Assembly (NCBI GenBank): GCA_030323885.1
Contig: CM059186.1
Location: 172,283,230 to 172,347,229, forward strand
Reading direction: 5' to 3'
DNA: 64,000 bases
Source of the DNA: Branchipolynoe longqiensis
Lineage: Eukaryota; Annelida; Polychaeta; Phyllodocida; Polynoidae
Shown here: positions 1 to 11,168 of the stretch, one piece after another
Numbering within the stretch: the first letter of the stretch is position 1
Layout of the letters: every line of letters begins with the position of its first letter
Program-made: the position numbers and the translations under genes
Notes under the pieces: model-generated
Told to the model about the DNA's origin: nothing
Databases searched by the model: none
Seen by the model: the letters and a program-made list of their open reading frames with translations, nothing else

Positions 1-426
1 GGCTGCGTCCTGGTCGTAGGTTGGAGGCGCGGGAGCCGGCGGCAGGACGGTGAGGCGTGCGTAGCGCTGGTATTGCGGGTGGATCGCCCTCGGGGGCGGT
101 GCCTGAGGCGGGGGCGGTGGGAGCGCTCCCCCGACTACGTGCGCCCGAGGCGCCGGGGTGGGCGGTGAGGAGTAGGCCGTAGGCCGGCGGGCGGTGGCCG
201 GGGTCGTCTCCTCGGCGCGATGGGAGCTGCCACAGTCGAGGGTGTCGAAGCGCATCGTAATGCGCTCCAGCACCTGGAGGTTGGCGGCGACGCCGGCAGC
301 CCAGTCGCCCGAGGGGCGGTTGCGAGGCACCGGGGGCGAGCCCGGGGCTGGTGAGGCGGCCTCCGGCGTGCGTGTGGCGGCCCTCCGGACTCCCCGGCGT
401 CCCTTCCCTTTGCCGCTGCCAGGCAT
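1..426 (-). CDS. Partial Pro/Ala-rich protein, runs off left edge, unknown function
   Basis: An open frame of 142 codons starts at the ATG at 426 and is still open at base 1. The N-terminus is short and basic (begins MPGSGKGKGRRG). A proline- and alanine-rich linker follows, then a short amphipathic stretch near residues 53-65 (NLQVLERITMRFDTL), then further proline-rich sequence with PPPPPQAPPP. No known domain is visible. A basic, proline-rich N-terminus with a short helix resembles Gag/ORF1 proteins of some invertebrate retroelements, but it could equally be the first exon of a host gene. The region is GC- and CpG-rich compared with the AT-rich DNA after 720. A TATA-like box lies about 140 bp upstream. 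The frame stays open upstream of the ATG, so the start is a choice, not a proof. Confidence 0.4.
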   Translation of the reverse strand, partial: MPGSGKGKGRRGVRRAATRTPEAASPAPGSPPVPRNRPSGDWAAGVAANLQVLERITMRFDTLDCGSSHRAEETTPATARRPTAYSSPPTPAPRAHVVGGALPPPPPQAPPPRAIHPQYQRYARLTVLPPAPAPPTYDQDAA

Positions 427-560
427 GATGTGTGCGTCTGCGTCGGTAGAGGTGCGTCGGCCGTGGAGAGGTCCGAGTTGGAGAGAGCCAAAGAAGAGAA
501 AGAGAGCTTGTGCAGGGAGGACGGCGGGAAGGCGAATGGCTGAGGGACGCCGGCGGGTGG

Positions 561-570
561 CCTTATAAGG
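561..570 (-). promoter_or_regulatory. TATA-like / CArG box upstream of the left-edge frame
   Basis: The sequence CCTTATAAGG is palindromic. It fits a TATAA element and is also a perfect CC(A/T)6GG CArG box. It sits in CpG-rich sequence about 135-145 bp upstream of the ATG at 426 on the minus strand, a reasonable spacing for a TATA box plus a short 5' leader. Function is inferred only. Confidence 0.3.
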
Positions 571-960
571 GAAGGAGCGGGGAGGCGAGAAAGCGGGGGA
601 GGTGAGAAAGCCGGCGGGCAGGGAGAAAAGGGCGAGGCGGGAGAAAGCTGAGGGAGGGGTGACAGGGAAGGTGAGAAAGCCGGGCGGCGGCGGGAGAGAG
701 GTGGGGGGAGGGTCTCTTCCTTCCCTCGCATCAAACGCAATGCGAGCATTACGACCAAAACAACCATCAGTATCACCAATTCAGGAAGAATGGTATCTTC
801 AACATTATCTAGAATTTTACCTTTCCTCAAATTTATGTTGTAATTGTGGGATTTTGACTTCAATTGTAAGCTTTTGCAATCTGTATGAAAGTGATGACCT
901 GATAATAATATGACAGAATAAGATTTGAACACTTCTCGCCGTGATTATGGCCTTTGCTGT
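570..960. other. Purine-rich then AT-rich spacer
   Basis: 570-720 is G/A-rich (GAAAGCGGGGGAGG-like). 740-960 is ordinary AT-rich sequence. The frames here have no recognisable domain, and I see no gene. Confidence 0.5.
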
Positions 961-996
961 CTACATGGCGGTAAGCAGTCAGCACTAACTAACTTT

Positions 997-1090
997 CTTC
1001 TACTACTACTGCTACTGCTACTGCTACCACCACTACTACCACTAGGTCATGTTACACAGTAGTAATAGTAGTACTAGGACTACTATTACT
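997..1090. repeat. Trinucleotide microsatellite (CTA/CTG/ACT)n
   Basis: An impure run of CTACTACTACTGCTACTG type is followed by TAGTAGTAC/ACTACTATT type triplets. The second half is roughly the complement of the first, so the run could form a hairpin. Confidence 0.75.
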
Positions 1091-1435
1091 ACTATTAGTA
1101 CTGGTAGAAACTGTCAGTTATATGAGGCTGTCTCAAAAGGTGCTAAGCAATATGGGACAAAACTTTGTCCATTTTAACGATCAACATACTATCTGCTTAT
1201 GCATTTTCTCAGGATAAACTGATTTGTTTTTTACATGGTGTTTCATAATCCCAATAGAATAGATATTGATTTGAAGCAAATGTCCTTGTGTTTTCAGTGT
1301 AACCGTTTCTGTGCTGTTTTGTGTCAATCGTTACAATCGACACAAAAAAACAAGAGTTATCACCTTTTGAGACATGCTCATATATTTGTCGAACGGTGGA
1401 AGCAATTGTTGCTTTTATGGTATTTGATTTGCTAG

Positions 1436-1533
1436 ATTCCCATGGTGCTGACTTTGATCGACGAGGTTCACCAGGGGAACTGGACGAAGAGCCCAAATCA
1501 ACTCAACCTACACACTCGGAAGAAACCCTTCTG
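1436..1533 (+). CDS. Possible internal exon upstream of the zinc-finger exon
   Basis: An open segment lies between a possible acceptor (GATTTGCTAG at 1426-1435) and a possible donor (CTG/GTATTA at 1533/1534). It encodes a hydrophilic acidic stretch including SHGADFDRRGSPGELDEEP. The donor leaves phase 0, which matches the start of the terminal exon at 1894; the intron would be 360 bp. In NEMO and optineurin a disordered polar linker precedes the C-terminal zinc finger, so the composition suits the position. The acceptor has a weak pyrimidine tract and the donor is not strong, so this is a suggestion from phase and composition only. Confidence 0.33.
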
Positions 1534-1893
1534 GTATTATCACACCATTATTATATTCACTTGTTACTTTTTTAAACAATGTTTTAATATTGATTACAAA
1601 CAAAGCTACTAATCTGATAAGAGGCAGTGTTTCCAAAGACATATCGGTCATTTGTATTTCTGATGTCTTAAGCTAGGATTCTATATACGTAATATGCGAA
1701 TGCGTATGAGGCTTTCGATAACACAGTTTAGCAGCGTTGTCCACGAGGGAGTAACTAGAAAAGTTGTCGGTCAACTGCTATATCCGTAACCCTAACCCTG
1801 CCAACACTTTTTCGATAACGCTGTTTTGCAGCCCTGTTTACGAGACTACTAGAAAAGCGGGCGCTCAAATTCTTTGACCCCTCTTCCCTCCAG

Positions 1894-1995
1894 ATGGACT
1901 TGAAGTGCCCGATATGCAAGGAGCTGTGCCCCGACTATGACTCGTTGGTTATCCATGCGGACCGGTGTGTCGGCAAGGAGGCCGAACAGGACTGA
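1894..1995 (+). CDS. Terminal exon with NEMO/optineurin-type CCHC zinc finger (3' end of a gene)
   Basis: A good acceptor (TTCCCTCCAG ending at 1893) is followed by 33 codons and a TGA at 1993-1995. The peptide has C-x2-C-x12-H-x3-C in CPIC..PDYDSLVIHADRC. This spacing, and the Pro-Asp-x-Asp-x-Leu-x-Ile-His core, match the ubiquitin-binding zinc finger that ends NEMO (IKBKG) and optineurin, where it helps bind polyubiquitin in NF-kB signalling or selective autophagy. As in those proteins the finger lies within a few residues of the C-terminus. The upstream coiled-coil exons are not recognisable here; they may lie beyond long introns or outside the window. The exon begins with ATG, but a splice start is more likely than a 33-residue protein. 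Related UBZ fingers in other proteins remain possible. Confidence 0.55.
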   Translation: MDLKCPICKELCPDYDSLVIHADRCVGKEAEQD

Positions 1996-2390
1996 GGCAC
2001 CAGCGTCGTCATGGATACGTCAATGACGTCACCTCTGGAAGAAAAACAGTCACCCAGAACTACGCGGTCATACCACTAACGTCAGCTATCCTCTTGGTCA
2101 CCGTCTCAGGGATGAGAACTTTACCTAATGTTTTTACAAATTTATCAGGGTTTTTTTCCAAAATTTACACAATTTTTTCTCTCAAAATTTATCCTTTTTT
2201 TTCTCTTCAAAATTTACCATGGTTAATAAAAAGAGGTAATTTTCTCTCTAAATTTTACCTATATATCTCTACATTTTTCTTAAATTCATTTTTCTCCTTC
2301 AAATTTCACCCCCCCCCCTGGCTCACAACGCATATGCTTAAACTAAAGCACTGATACATTACCCGACGTCAGATGTCCCCTTAAAGTGAA

Positions 2391-2396
2391 AATAAA
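2391..2396 (+). terminator. Poly(A) signal AATAAA for the zinc-finger gene
   Basis: AATAAA lies about 400 bp after the TGA at 1993, in an AT-rich 3' UTR-like stretch containing runs of TTTTTC. It is the first such hexamer after the stop that I noticed. The assignment to this gene is by position. Confidence 0.4.
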
Positions 2397-2399
2397 ATC

Positions 2400-2870
2400 T
2401 ATAAAAAAATAATTTAATATTTTCTTACGGTGCCGCTCATCCCTACCCCTGTCGACTTAAAAGACTTTGAATGCCGACATTGCTGTCAACAAACACCCTG
2501 AGTTCTCACACGAGCTGTCAACACCAGGTGTGTAGCGTCATTCAGGGTGAACTGGAATTGGGTTTGCAGACCCAGCAACAGCCACGTGACAAGTGCATCA
2601 TTGTCACTACTTTTCTGAGCATGCGCTGTGGTTTGACACAGCCAGGGCCCAACAGCCGTCCGTGATGTCAATTTCTTCTCTCTTTTTTTGTTGTTGAGTG
2701 AAATTGATCCGTGGGTGACCTGATCAGCGAACCGTCTCAAGGGTCACGTGACCTCCGTCGTCTCCGCCTGGCGCTTACCATTAAGACACCCCGTGACCGC
2801 AGCTAGCTGCCGCGACATGCGGGCCAGTGTGCCCGCAGTGGGGCCAGGAGAGAAAACCCCAGTTAAAAAT
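2400..2870. other. Unique sequence, nothing recognised
   Basis: Mixed-composition sequence with short frames on both strands, none with a recognisable domain. It ends at a TG run that opens the AT satellite. Confidence 0.4.
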
Positions 2871-2872
2871 AC

Positions 2873-2959
2873 CCGTGTGTGTGTGTGTGTGTTATATCTG
2901 TGTACACACACGATAGATATGTCTGTGTATGCATATGTATGTATGTGTGTGTATATGTG

Positions 2960-3015
<56 letters not shown>

Positions 3016-3040
3016 ATGTATATACATGTATATATACATC

Positions 3041-3071
<31 letters not shown>

Positions 3072-3260
3072 ATTTATATATATACATATATATATATACA
3101 CATATATATATATTTATATATATGCATACATAGACACGCATATATGTGTGCATCTATATGTGCATGTATGTGCATCTATACATAGTAAATGTATGTATAG
3201 ATGTATATATATGTATGTGCATGTATATGTGTGCGTACATTTATATCTATTGATGTTTGC
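2873..3260. repeat. (TG)n / (TA)n compound microsatellite
   Basis: GTGTGTGTG is followed by an uninterrupted TATATA run (about 2965-3010) and degenerate TATATACATATA-type repeats to 3250. All frames stay open because the short repeat lacks stops; there is no coding signal. Confidence 0.9.
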
Positions 3261-3535
3261 GCAGGCATAGATTTGGGTGTGAGATTTCACGCGATTAAGC
3301 AATGCGTTCATCTACATGATACCAGAAATGTTCTAGCGAATTGGGAAATTCTGTTTCCAACATTGATGGCAAGGCTGAAAGATGTGGGGGGTGGAGGGGG
3401 GGGGGCGGTTAACCATGATAGCAGAGAATTTGAAGAGTAGGTATTTTGTAAATTGATTGAAAATCTTTTTGTTGTTATTGGATAAAATATGATTGAACAA
3501 TTTTTTGAAGAATAGATATTTTAAAATTTTATTTA

Positions 3536-3880
3536 CAGGGTTCATATTTACCTGGAAATCCCTTGAAATGCCTTGAAAATAAAGTAATGTATTCAAATGC
3601 TTGAATGCCCTTAAAAATCATCGTGCGGTCTGGAAAACCTTTGAAAATGATCATTTCTTTCTCAAAGTAGAAACTCCTTAAATAGTTTAAATTAATTAAT
3701 TAATATATTTCGCTATGCAAGAATCCTGCAGCCATGAGATCAAAGCGATAGTGTCGCCATGTTGGGAAAGAAAGTTTGTCACTTTTTGCTGGGTACGGTC
3801 TAGGAATTTTGGTAAAGTTAACCTGCGAAGTGCTTGAAAAAATGCTTGAATTTTGACTTCCTCCAAGTGTGTGAACCCTG
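3536..3880. mobile_element. hAT-like MITE, TIR CAGGGTTCA
   Basis: The element starts CAGGGTTCATATTTACC and ends GTGTGTGAACCCTG, so the ends are inverted copies of CAGGGTTCA. The interior is rich in CTTGAAATGCCTTGAAA-like words, as in widespread non-autonomous hAT elements. Flanks share TATTTA, compatible with a partly decayed 8-bp target duplication. About 345 bp, no coding capacity. Confidence 0.6.
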
Positions 3881-3894
3881 TATTTAATCTCTTT

Positions 3895-4060
3895 TGTTGC
3901 TATTGAAAACTAGGTATTTTGTCAAATAAAATTTAAAAATAAATTCTCTTTTAATTTTGATTAAAATATGATAGCATAGCTCTTGAAGAGCAGGTATTTT
4001 GCAAATTTATTTAAAATTCTTCTTGGTGTTGCTGAACAAAACATGAATACAGCTTTTTTT
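3895..4060. repeat. Diverged repeat of the sequence flanking the hAT-like MITE
   Basis: The motif GAAGAGYAGGTATTTTG followed by AAATTTATT-like sequence occurs at about 3431, 3507 (as GAAGAATAGATATTTT) and 3988. Together these form a loose AT-rich repeat interrupted by the MITE at 3536-3880. Confidence 0.4.
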
Positions 4061-4159
4061 TAAAGTAGATTTTTTATTTATTAAAAAGAAAATGTATAAT
4101 TTTTGTTGAAGAACGTGATAATGAAAACAGGATCTAGAGTGATGTTTGACAGCACTCTT

Positions 4160-4530
4160 TGGATTAGGTGTTAAGAAGTGGGGGGTTGGTTTGATTGGGG
4201 TTGGGGGAAGGTTGATATTAGGAGACAATTTTCACATTTACGTGGATGCCGGGATTGGGGTTGGGGTTGAAATTAAGAGTTATTAGGAGACAAATTGCAC
4301 ATTTACATGGATGCCTGGGTTGAGGTTTGGGTTAGGGTTTGAAATTAGGAATTATTAAGAGACAATTTGCACATTTAGGTGGATGCCTGGATTGGGGTTG
4401 GGTTTGGGTTTGAAATTAGGAGTTATTAGGAGACAATTTGCACATTTAAGTGGATGCCGTATTGGGGTTGGGTTTGGGGTTGAAATTAGGAATTATTAGG
4501 GGACAATTTGCACATTTTCGCGGGTGCCTG
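4160..4530. repeat. ~71-bp minisatellite, about 5 copies
   Basis: GACAATTTGCACATTTA recurs at 4223, 4289, 4361, 4432 and 4502 (spacing 66-72 bp), followed each time by GTGGATGCC and a GGGGTTGGGTTTGGGTTTGAAATTAG segment. The GGGTTAGGGTTTG piece looks telomere-like but is only one variant of the unit. Confidence 0.8.
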
Positions 4531-4867
4531 ACCTGACATGTGTTTCTACAAACATTGCATTGTAAGACCTATGCACCAGTCCGTGCCATATGAGGTTTGA
4601 GGATATAAGTTGAGCACTGTGTGAGGTGTGCTAGGTGAGGCAGCAGGTTCACACACCACCCATCTAACAGCCAAATGTCCGCGCGCGGGCCTTCTGTCAC
4701 TAACACATCATCGACCATCTATGCCAGTTTGATAGGTCAATTGTTGCAAGCGCTGCCCGCGAGAGGAAATACATGTAAATGGTGAATAACTGCGCGCGTT
4801 CTTTGATTAAGAACCAATTTGGTTTATTTACATGAGCGGAGACCACTAGGCTGGGTTTTCTATTTTT

Positions 4868-5076
4868 ATTATTATTATTATTATTATTATTTCTTTTAAT
4901 TAAAAAAATAATTCTTTTAGTATTCATGTGATTCGATATTAATCGATATATATAGGTATATATATGTGTATAATACGTAGTTATTAATCGATCTAAAGCC
5001 ACACAAATTCCTCCACCTATTTATATTTACATAAAGCATTATACTACGCATTATTATTATTATTATTATTATTAAT
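4868..5076. repeat. (ATT)n microsatellites flanking AT-rich sequence
   Basis: ATTATTATT runs occur at 4868-4891 and 5051-5076, with AT-rich sequence between them. Confidence 0.8.
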
Positions 5077-5256
5077 ATTATACACATGGCGCAACATACT
5101 GTTTGTCTTGATCTAAAAGCACCTCCCCACCCTTTCCCCTCCGTTTATTACAATCACAATAACACCAATTTGAGTAACGGCAGCAACAGAAACATGGCCG
5201 CCTTTGGTAGCGTTCCCGATGGAACGCTCCAGCAATCAATGGTCCTGACACTATTC

Positions 5257-5297
5257 GATGTTGCCAGGACGTAAAACTCCAATAACCAACCAAACTA
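5257..5297 (+). mobile_element. SINE-A tail fragment
   Basis: GATGTTGCCAGGACGTAAAA, then CTCCAATAACCAACCAAAC, is the 3' terminus of SINE-A (see the copy at 10177-10510) in its 'CTCCAA' tail version. Confidence 0.7.
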
Positions 5298-5388
5298 TAC
5301 GGTGCCTGCAGACCTTATTGAATCAAGCTGCTCGAGCAGCACGCCCGAACACACCTACTAATCATAATAAAAAAGGTTTTATTTGTTT

Positions 5389-5723
5389 TTAAAGTTGCAG
5401 AGTCCCGATGGTTTTGAGTTTTTGTCATTTTCTGAGATAAATATATTCGGTTGATCGTTATAATTTACCTTACTCTAATTTGAAGAAACGTTTGTTTTAA
5501 ATGGCCAACTTTTGAGATGTTTTAAATGCAAACACACAATGAATTTTGGAAAGCATGCCAAAAAATGTGGGCTTCTGCAGTAACATGTTCCATTCAATTA
5601 CCTCAGTGTTCCTTTCGATGTGGCGACAAATATTTAATAAGTGCACTAATATTTAAACTTGATATGTAGAATCAAATCAAGGTAATTGTCTTGATTTTGA
5701 AAATTCGATGTTTTCATCGAATA
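5389..5723 (+). mobile_element. MITE-1 copy, decayed
   Basis: It starts TTAAAGTTGCAGAGTCCCGATGG, one of many copies of a ~350-bp element with termini AAAGTTGCATAGTCCGATGG and CATCGGACTATGCAGCTTT and a central TTGGCAAGC/GCTTGCCAA palindrome. The right terminus here has decayed after CGATGTTTTCATCG. Confidence 0.8.
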
Positions 5724-7470
5724 ATATAATTATTCATTTAATAATATAAATATAATAGATTATATTCGTTGTTATTGTTATTATGGTTATTATTATTTTT
5801 TATTATTGCTCACTCCGCTCATGTAATGGTGCGAATTTGGTTGTTGAATGCATGACCTTTACTCTGGGGCCTCTCTGACTTCTATTCTCTAGCGAATGTC
5901 CTCTTCTCATCCCTGCACACTTTGATATGCATACTGAGTAATGGTATTATGCAATAACCATTCCAGGCGTTAATTATAACGGCCGGGAAGTTGTACCATC
6001 TTAAATAAAATCTTTAAAAAATTAAAAAACTAAACTCAGACCGCCCACAACATTTGCCAAAAGGACGCCGTCATTTCCTAACAGTGGCTAGGCGTCTTTG
6101 TATATCTTTTTTTTTGTGTGGAGGATTAAACTTAAATTTATTTTTATTTTTAGGAAACTTGTCAAAATCGATGTAGGTTAAGTTATTTATATGCATTGGG
6201 CACCTCTTGTTGTTTGATTGCACGTGTGTGGTGTGTTCTGGTATTTCGATATCGAAGTTGAACTGGCTTAATTGTATGTATTAATGGACACGTAATATCA
6301 GACTTGTCTACCCAGACAACTTTTGCGTATTTTGTACAGTTTTAGCCGGGGTATGCCAACACGCAAAATTCAAATTTTGACTGCCTAAAAAGAATTGCTT
6401 TTTGTGTGTGGAAAAGCACACACGTTCTTTTGGAAAGTACACAATTTTCTTTCACCGGAGTATTCAAATAGGACATTTGGGGTAGCCAGGTTTGTAATAT
6501 ATATGCGTAACTTGTTTAGACATATGGTAGTAATAGGCCACACGGTTTCTATCTTACATTATTACTAGTACTAATGGTATTATCTATTATTGGATTATTT
6601 TTATCATTTATTATTATGTTGACTTCATTCCAACACTTATATATATATAATCATTACATTTGAAACCATGCAAATATGAATTTAATCCGCTGGCGTTATT
6701 AAATTTGCGGTTGATTATGATTAGTCGCTTCTTTAGCTACAGAGATTATGCATGGTATATAATGCGAGGTATAGCATGTTTGGGTTATTCCTGTGAACAA
6801 CTAGGCTGCAGGATGTGTACAGTGGTCAGGTGTGTGCGCTCACTGATCAGGCTTGCTAAGGTGTGAGTCGGTAGTACATGTGTAGGCAATTCTGTAATAG
6901 GATAAATGATTCCCTACCGCAATGTTTGGCAGCTTATGGAGAGCGGTCTAAATTTGATAAAACATCAATATTACATGTAGTTATATCGGTCATTTTCACA
7001 AACTGTGTACCACATTTGTGACGTGGCACACCAAAAGTGAAAACATTCCAAATAATAGCGGGGAACATTCTAAATAATAGCGGAATCCATGTTCGTAAGA
7101 AGGTTTGCATATCATGCATGTGTCTGAGTTGACATTTTGTTTTTCTCACTTCTTGATTTTGATCTCATGCAAATTGAGAAAATGTTAAAATTAACTGTGT
7201 AACATCCATCTATAACATCATTTTAATGCACATCCATAACATCATTTTAGCAAACAAATTCAAACAAGGTTTTATTGATTACGGTTAAGCAAAAATAATT
7301 GTCTTCCAGGAAAAAAGTTTGGGTTAGATGCATTGTGTCGATATGCAAATTTTCACTTTGGCACAAAATCATATAAGCATATTTTTGACACATTTTGTGG
7401 GATAGATTAAATACCTGTAGTATTGCTAACATACCTAATACACAGAGGTAACAATAACTATTTGACTGGC
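5724..7470. other. AT-rich sequence without recognised features
   Basis: AT-rich with short TTATTATTA runs and scattered small frames (for example 6660-6866 + and 6934-7149 -), none with a recognisable domain or splice context. I see no gene. Confidence 0.4.
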
Positions 7471-7476
7471 TACCAC

Positions 7477-7507
<31 letters not shown>
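7477..7507. repeat. C-run followed by (CA)n
   Basis: A run of about 20 C is followed by CACACACACACAC. Confidence 0.9.
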
Positions 7508-8159
7508 CTAAGTAAAAGGCTTAATCATTTACAAACCAAATATGTGGTACACAGTTTCTGAGAGCGCCCCATATTTGATAGCGCACCATCAGGGTTTGCG
7601 TTGTTTTATTCCATTTTTATCTTGTGTGGATATCTGTCCGAATTGCTGGACCGCTGCCATGTTGAATGTGTGGATCGAGCCATGAAATTGTGTTCCATGT
7701 TTAGGGACCCCGTAACTTGGCCGCTGGTTAGATTAAAGGTCGTAGTCGGCTACAAGTCGGCCACAAATGCCATCTCAGCGACACATTCAGGGAGATTGGG
7801 TCCTCGTGCTCGTGGTAGGGATTGTTGTGTTTAATGTTTACATTTGCTGAGATTTCAAGTTGAAAGAGGTGTTGCTATGGAAACAGGCACTCGCTTTGTT
7901 TCAGTGCAATATATTGCATATGTTGTAGGGTTGCGAATAATCGGCATTTCTCTTTTAAAAATAAAATAAAATGTTACACACATATATAATATGGCATAGA
8001 ACTTATTTATATATTCAGGTATATAACGTAAATATTTTATAAATCTGAATATGTGGATATCAATTTGACTTAAAACTTGTGGAGATGTATAACATATCTA
8101 TGTTATGTATATGTGTGTATTTGATGTCATAATATACATAAACATGTTTGGTGTCATGT

Positions 8160-8495
8160 GATGCATATAATACATATTTATGAAACTTACATGATTATAT
8201 ATATTATGTAAGTTATATATACATGATATATTATGTAAGTTATACATAATATATTATGTATATATAACACAAGATGTATTATGTATAACATATCTGTATA
8301 TATAACTTGCATATATATCATGTATAATATATATGTAACTTACATAAGATAATGTATATAGCTTACATAATATGTTATGTAAGTTATGTCACATAATATA
8401 TATTATGTAAGTTATATACATAATATATATTATGTAAGTTACATACATATTATAATAATATATATTATGTGTAATATATATTATGCAAGTTATAT
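8160..8495. repeat. AT-rich palindromic tandem repeat
   Basis: About ten degenerate copies of ATATATTATGTAAGTTATATAC-type sequence. The unit is nearly self-complementary, so the array can form cruciforms. Confidence 0.75.
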
Positions 8496-8781
8496 ATCTG
8501 AATCAAAAAGAGCCGGCCGACATTTTGTGACACTATGAGATATGTGATTTTGTGAACTGAATACATCCATATGAGTATCTAAACCAATATTGAGGCGTAT
8601 CTCAAATTCTGCTGTTCTAAAGGTTTGTATTGTTTTAAAAACATTGATCAAGGCTCAAAGCCTGTTCATCCATTATCCGTGCCATGAAGGCCCAAGAAGC
8701 AGGTGGCAAATTCAGATGTACGAAAAGAAATTGTTAAAAAAAACTGTTACATATTTCAAGGTATCTAATGGTAACAAGATT

Positions 8782-9122
8782 AAAGTTGCAAAGCCCGATA
8801 AAAGCATCAAATTTTCCAAAGCCGAACACTTATCCAGATTTCATCCCATATATCCAACTTGAATACTGGTGCGCTTATTCAGCATTTGTTGCTATATAGA
8901 AGGTCGTGCTAAATCAATTTGAATAGAACCCATTACAACTGAAGCCTATGGTGTCAGTTTTGACAAGCATGCCACAATTAATTTAGTATGTTTACACTTC
9001 AAAGATCTCATAAGTTAATCATCAAAATCAAAGTTACTTCAAACTAAAGCGTGACGCTAAAGCTAATATATTTATCTCAGAAAATGAGGCAAACTCAAAA
9101 CCTTCGGACTATGCAACTTTAA
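8782..9122 (-). mobile_element. MITE-1 copy
   Basis: It begins TTAAAGTTGCAAAGCCCGAT and ends CTTCGGACTATGCAACTTTAAG, in reverse orientation relative to 20357-20714. A frame at 8590-8862 (+) overlaps its left end and is not considered coding. Confidence 0.8.
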
Positions 9123-9239
9123 GTGCCAACCAAGGAGGTGTATGTTAACTTGACTGCTATTTTCCCTTAGATATGTACGCGATCCCTGATAGCCTCCCTT
9201 AGTTTTACAAGTTTGGCGATAGTAGGAGCCTGCTACGGA

Positions 9240-10165
9240 CTTCTCGGTTCACACCAGACACACGCACGTACACACTCCACACACACACACACACACACAT
9301 ACACACAGTCACAGTCACACTGACATACACTCACTTGTCCGCACACACACTCACTCACACATAGTCACCCTTACACTCACTCACATGTTCATACACACAC
9401 AAGCAGTCACACTTACACTTACTCACATGCACAAACACACATGCACACTTGCACCACTCACTCACACATGTGCAAACACACAGACGCATTTACAATACTC
9501 ACTCACATGTGCATACACACAGTCAGTTACACTCACTCACGCGCAAACACACACACAGACACACTTACACTACTCAGTCACATGCGCATACACACAGTCA
9601 GTTACACTCACATACGTGCAAACACACACACAGACACTTACACTACTCACTCACATGTGCATACACACAGTCAGTTACACTCACTCACGTGCAAACACAC
9701 ACACAGACACTTACACTACTCACTCACATGTGCATACACACAGTCAGTTACACTCACTCACACGCAAACACACACACAGACACACTTGCACTACTCACTC
9801 ACATGTGCATACACACAGTCAGTTACACTCACTCACGTGCAAACACACACACAGGCACACTTACTACTCACTCACATGCGCAATTGCTACTCACGCACAT
9901 GCGCATACACACAAACGGTCACTTACACTCACTCACACATGCAAACACAGTCACACTTACACAGTCACACACAAACATGCACACTCACACACACATTCAC
10001 ACAAATACACACACTGACATACACACTCACACACAAACATCCACACACCCACGCACACTCTCTTACACACATGTACATTTGAACTATTTATTATGAGACT
10101 CATTCACACATACTTATTCAGACACACACTCATTCAGACACACATTCATACATACTCATTCACAC
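9240..10165. repeat. CA-rich array with a 73-75 bp minisatellite core
   Basis: AGTCAGTTACACTCACTC recurs at 9521, 9596, 9669, 9742 and 9817. Each unit also carries ACATGTGCATACACAC and GCAAACACACACACAG. Flanking sequence is degenerate CACACA/CACTCA. Three frames stay open because the array lacks stop trinucleotides. Confidence 0.9.
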
Positions 10166-10176
10166 ACACTCATTCA

Positions 10177-10510
10177 ACCAGACGGGATGGCTGAATGAGT
10201 TAGCGTCCGTCTCCCATGCTGGTAGATCGTGGCGTTGTGGGTTCGAACCCTGGTCGAGTCAAACCAATGACTTAAAAATTGATACTTGTCGCTTCCTAAC
10301 CAGACACTCGGCATTATTAGGATAGTGCAAGGACTGGTTGGCTCAGTGTCAGGATAATGTGACTGAGTGGGATATCCGGTCATGGTGCTGGCGGCCTGGT
10401 TTCCCGGTGGGACAGCACTATAAAGTCGCCAAGAGTGTGCACTGTCACAAGTCGGTACCCGTCCTGATATGACCTTAGATGTTGCTAGGACGTAAAACAA
10501 CAACAAACAA
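10177..10510 (+). mobile_element. SINE-A, full length, with 11-bp target duplication
   Basis: The tRNA-like head has an A-box-like TGGCTGAATGAG and a B-box GGTTCGAACCC. The body contains GTCAGGATAATGTGACTGAG and GACAGCACTATAAAGTCGCC. The tail is GATGTTGCTAGGACGTAAAA followed by CAACAACAAACAAAC. Direct repeats ACACTCATTCA flank it at 10166-10176 and 10511-10521. The flank is itself a simple repeat, so part of the match may be chance. This is the reference copy for SINE-A. Confidence 0.85.
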
Positions 10511-10706
10511 ACACTCATTCATACACACACATCTTTATTTTCGGACTGACTAATCTATTTGTGACATGTTGCATAATTTGTTTTTTAATAACAATCTCGG
10601 ATGGTTTATCACGGTTGTTTCATAATGCTTCAAATATAGATTATGGGGAGAACACTTAGCTAGTTATAATCTCGTTTTGAAAAAGAAACCCAACTTAAAC
10701 CTACTT

Positions 10707-10709
<3 letters not shown>

Positions 10710-10798
<89 letters not shown>
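10710..10798. repeat. (TG)n microsatellite
   Basis: About 44 uninterrupted GT dinucleotides. Confidence 0.97.
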
Positions 10799-10800
<2 letters not shown>

Positions 10801-10822
10801 CGACATGAATGCTATTATTAAC

Positions 10823-11168
10823 CAGGGATGAAAGATTTCCGTTATTTTTTTCTCTTTACCGATTAATGGTAATCAAAATGCAAAGGAATCAGGATGCATA
10901 TGACATCAGTTGGGCAGTTCGAATCCCGTTATTATATGACCTTTAGATGTTGCTAGAACATAAAACCCAAACAAGAAAGAGTTAGATATGGGCGATGATA
11001 TAGCCACAACAAAGAGCGTTGAAACCTGACTTCCGGCTTTCCCCCGCAATTCCCTGACAGTGCTAATCCTATGGGTGTAATATCCGTGTTTTCGCGGAAA
11101 TTTGCCGTCAGTGTAATAATCTTGGCTTGATTTCCGCATTTTTGTGCTGTAGACCACTTTCATCCCTG
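10823..11168. mobile_element. hAT-like MITE, TIR CAGGGATGAAAG, with nested SINE-A tail
   Basis: Termini CAGGGATGAAAGATTTCC and CCACTTTCATCCCTG are inverted. The interior has TTTCGCGGAAATTTGCC. A SINE-A tail (GACCTTTAGATGTTGCTAG at about 10938) sits inside it. Relatives lie at 17562-17718 and around 19905. Confidence 0.65.

Noticed and set aside
135..932. 265-aa minus-strand frame
   Set aside because: It crosses from CpG-rich to AT-rich sequence with no domain. The frame ending at base 1 with ATG at 426 and a TATA-like box upstream fits better.
4320..4400. Telomeric repeat (GGGTTAGGGTTTG)
   Set aside because: Only one or two imperfect hexamers inside a 71-bp minisatellite.
8590..8862. 90-aa frame on + strand
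   Set aside because: Its 3' third lies inside a MITE-1 copy, so the frame is incidental.
10177..10260. tRNA gene (also at 35765, 60303, 62748 and 46800 region)
   Set aside because: The tRNA-like segments with A- and B-boxes are heads of SINE-A; they continue into the same SINE body and do not fold as clean cloverleaves by eye.
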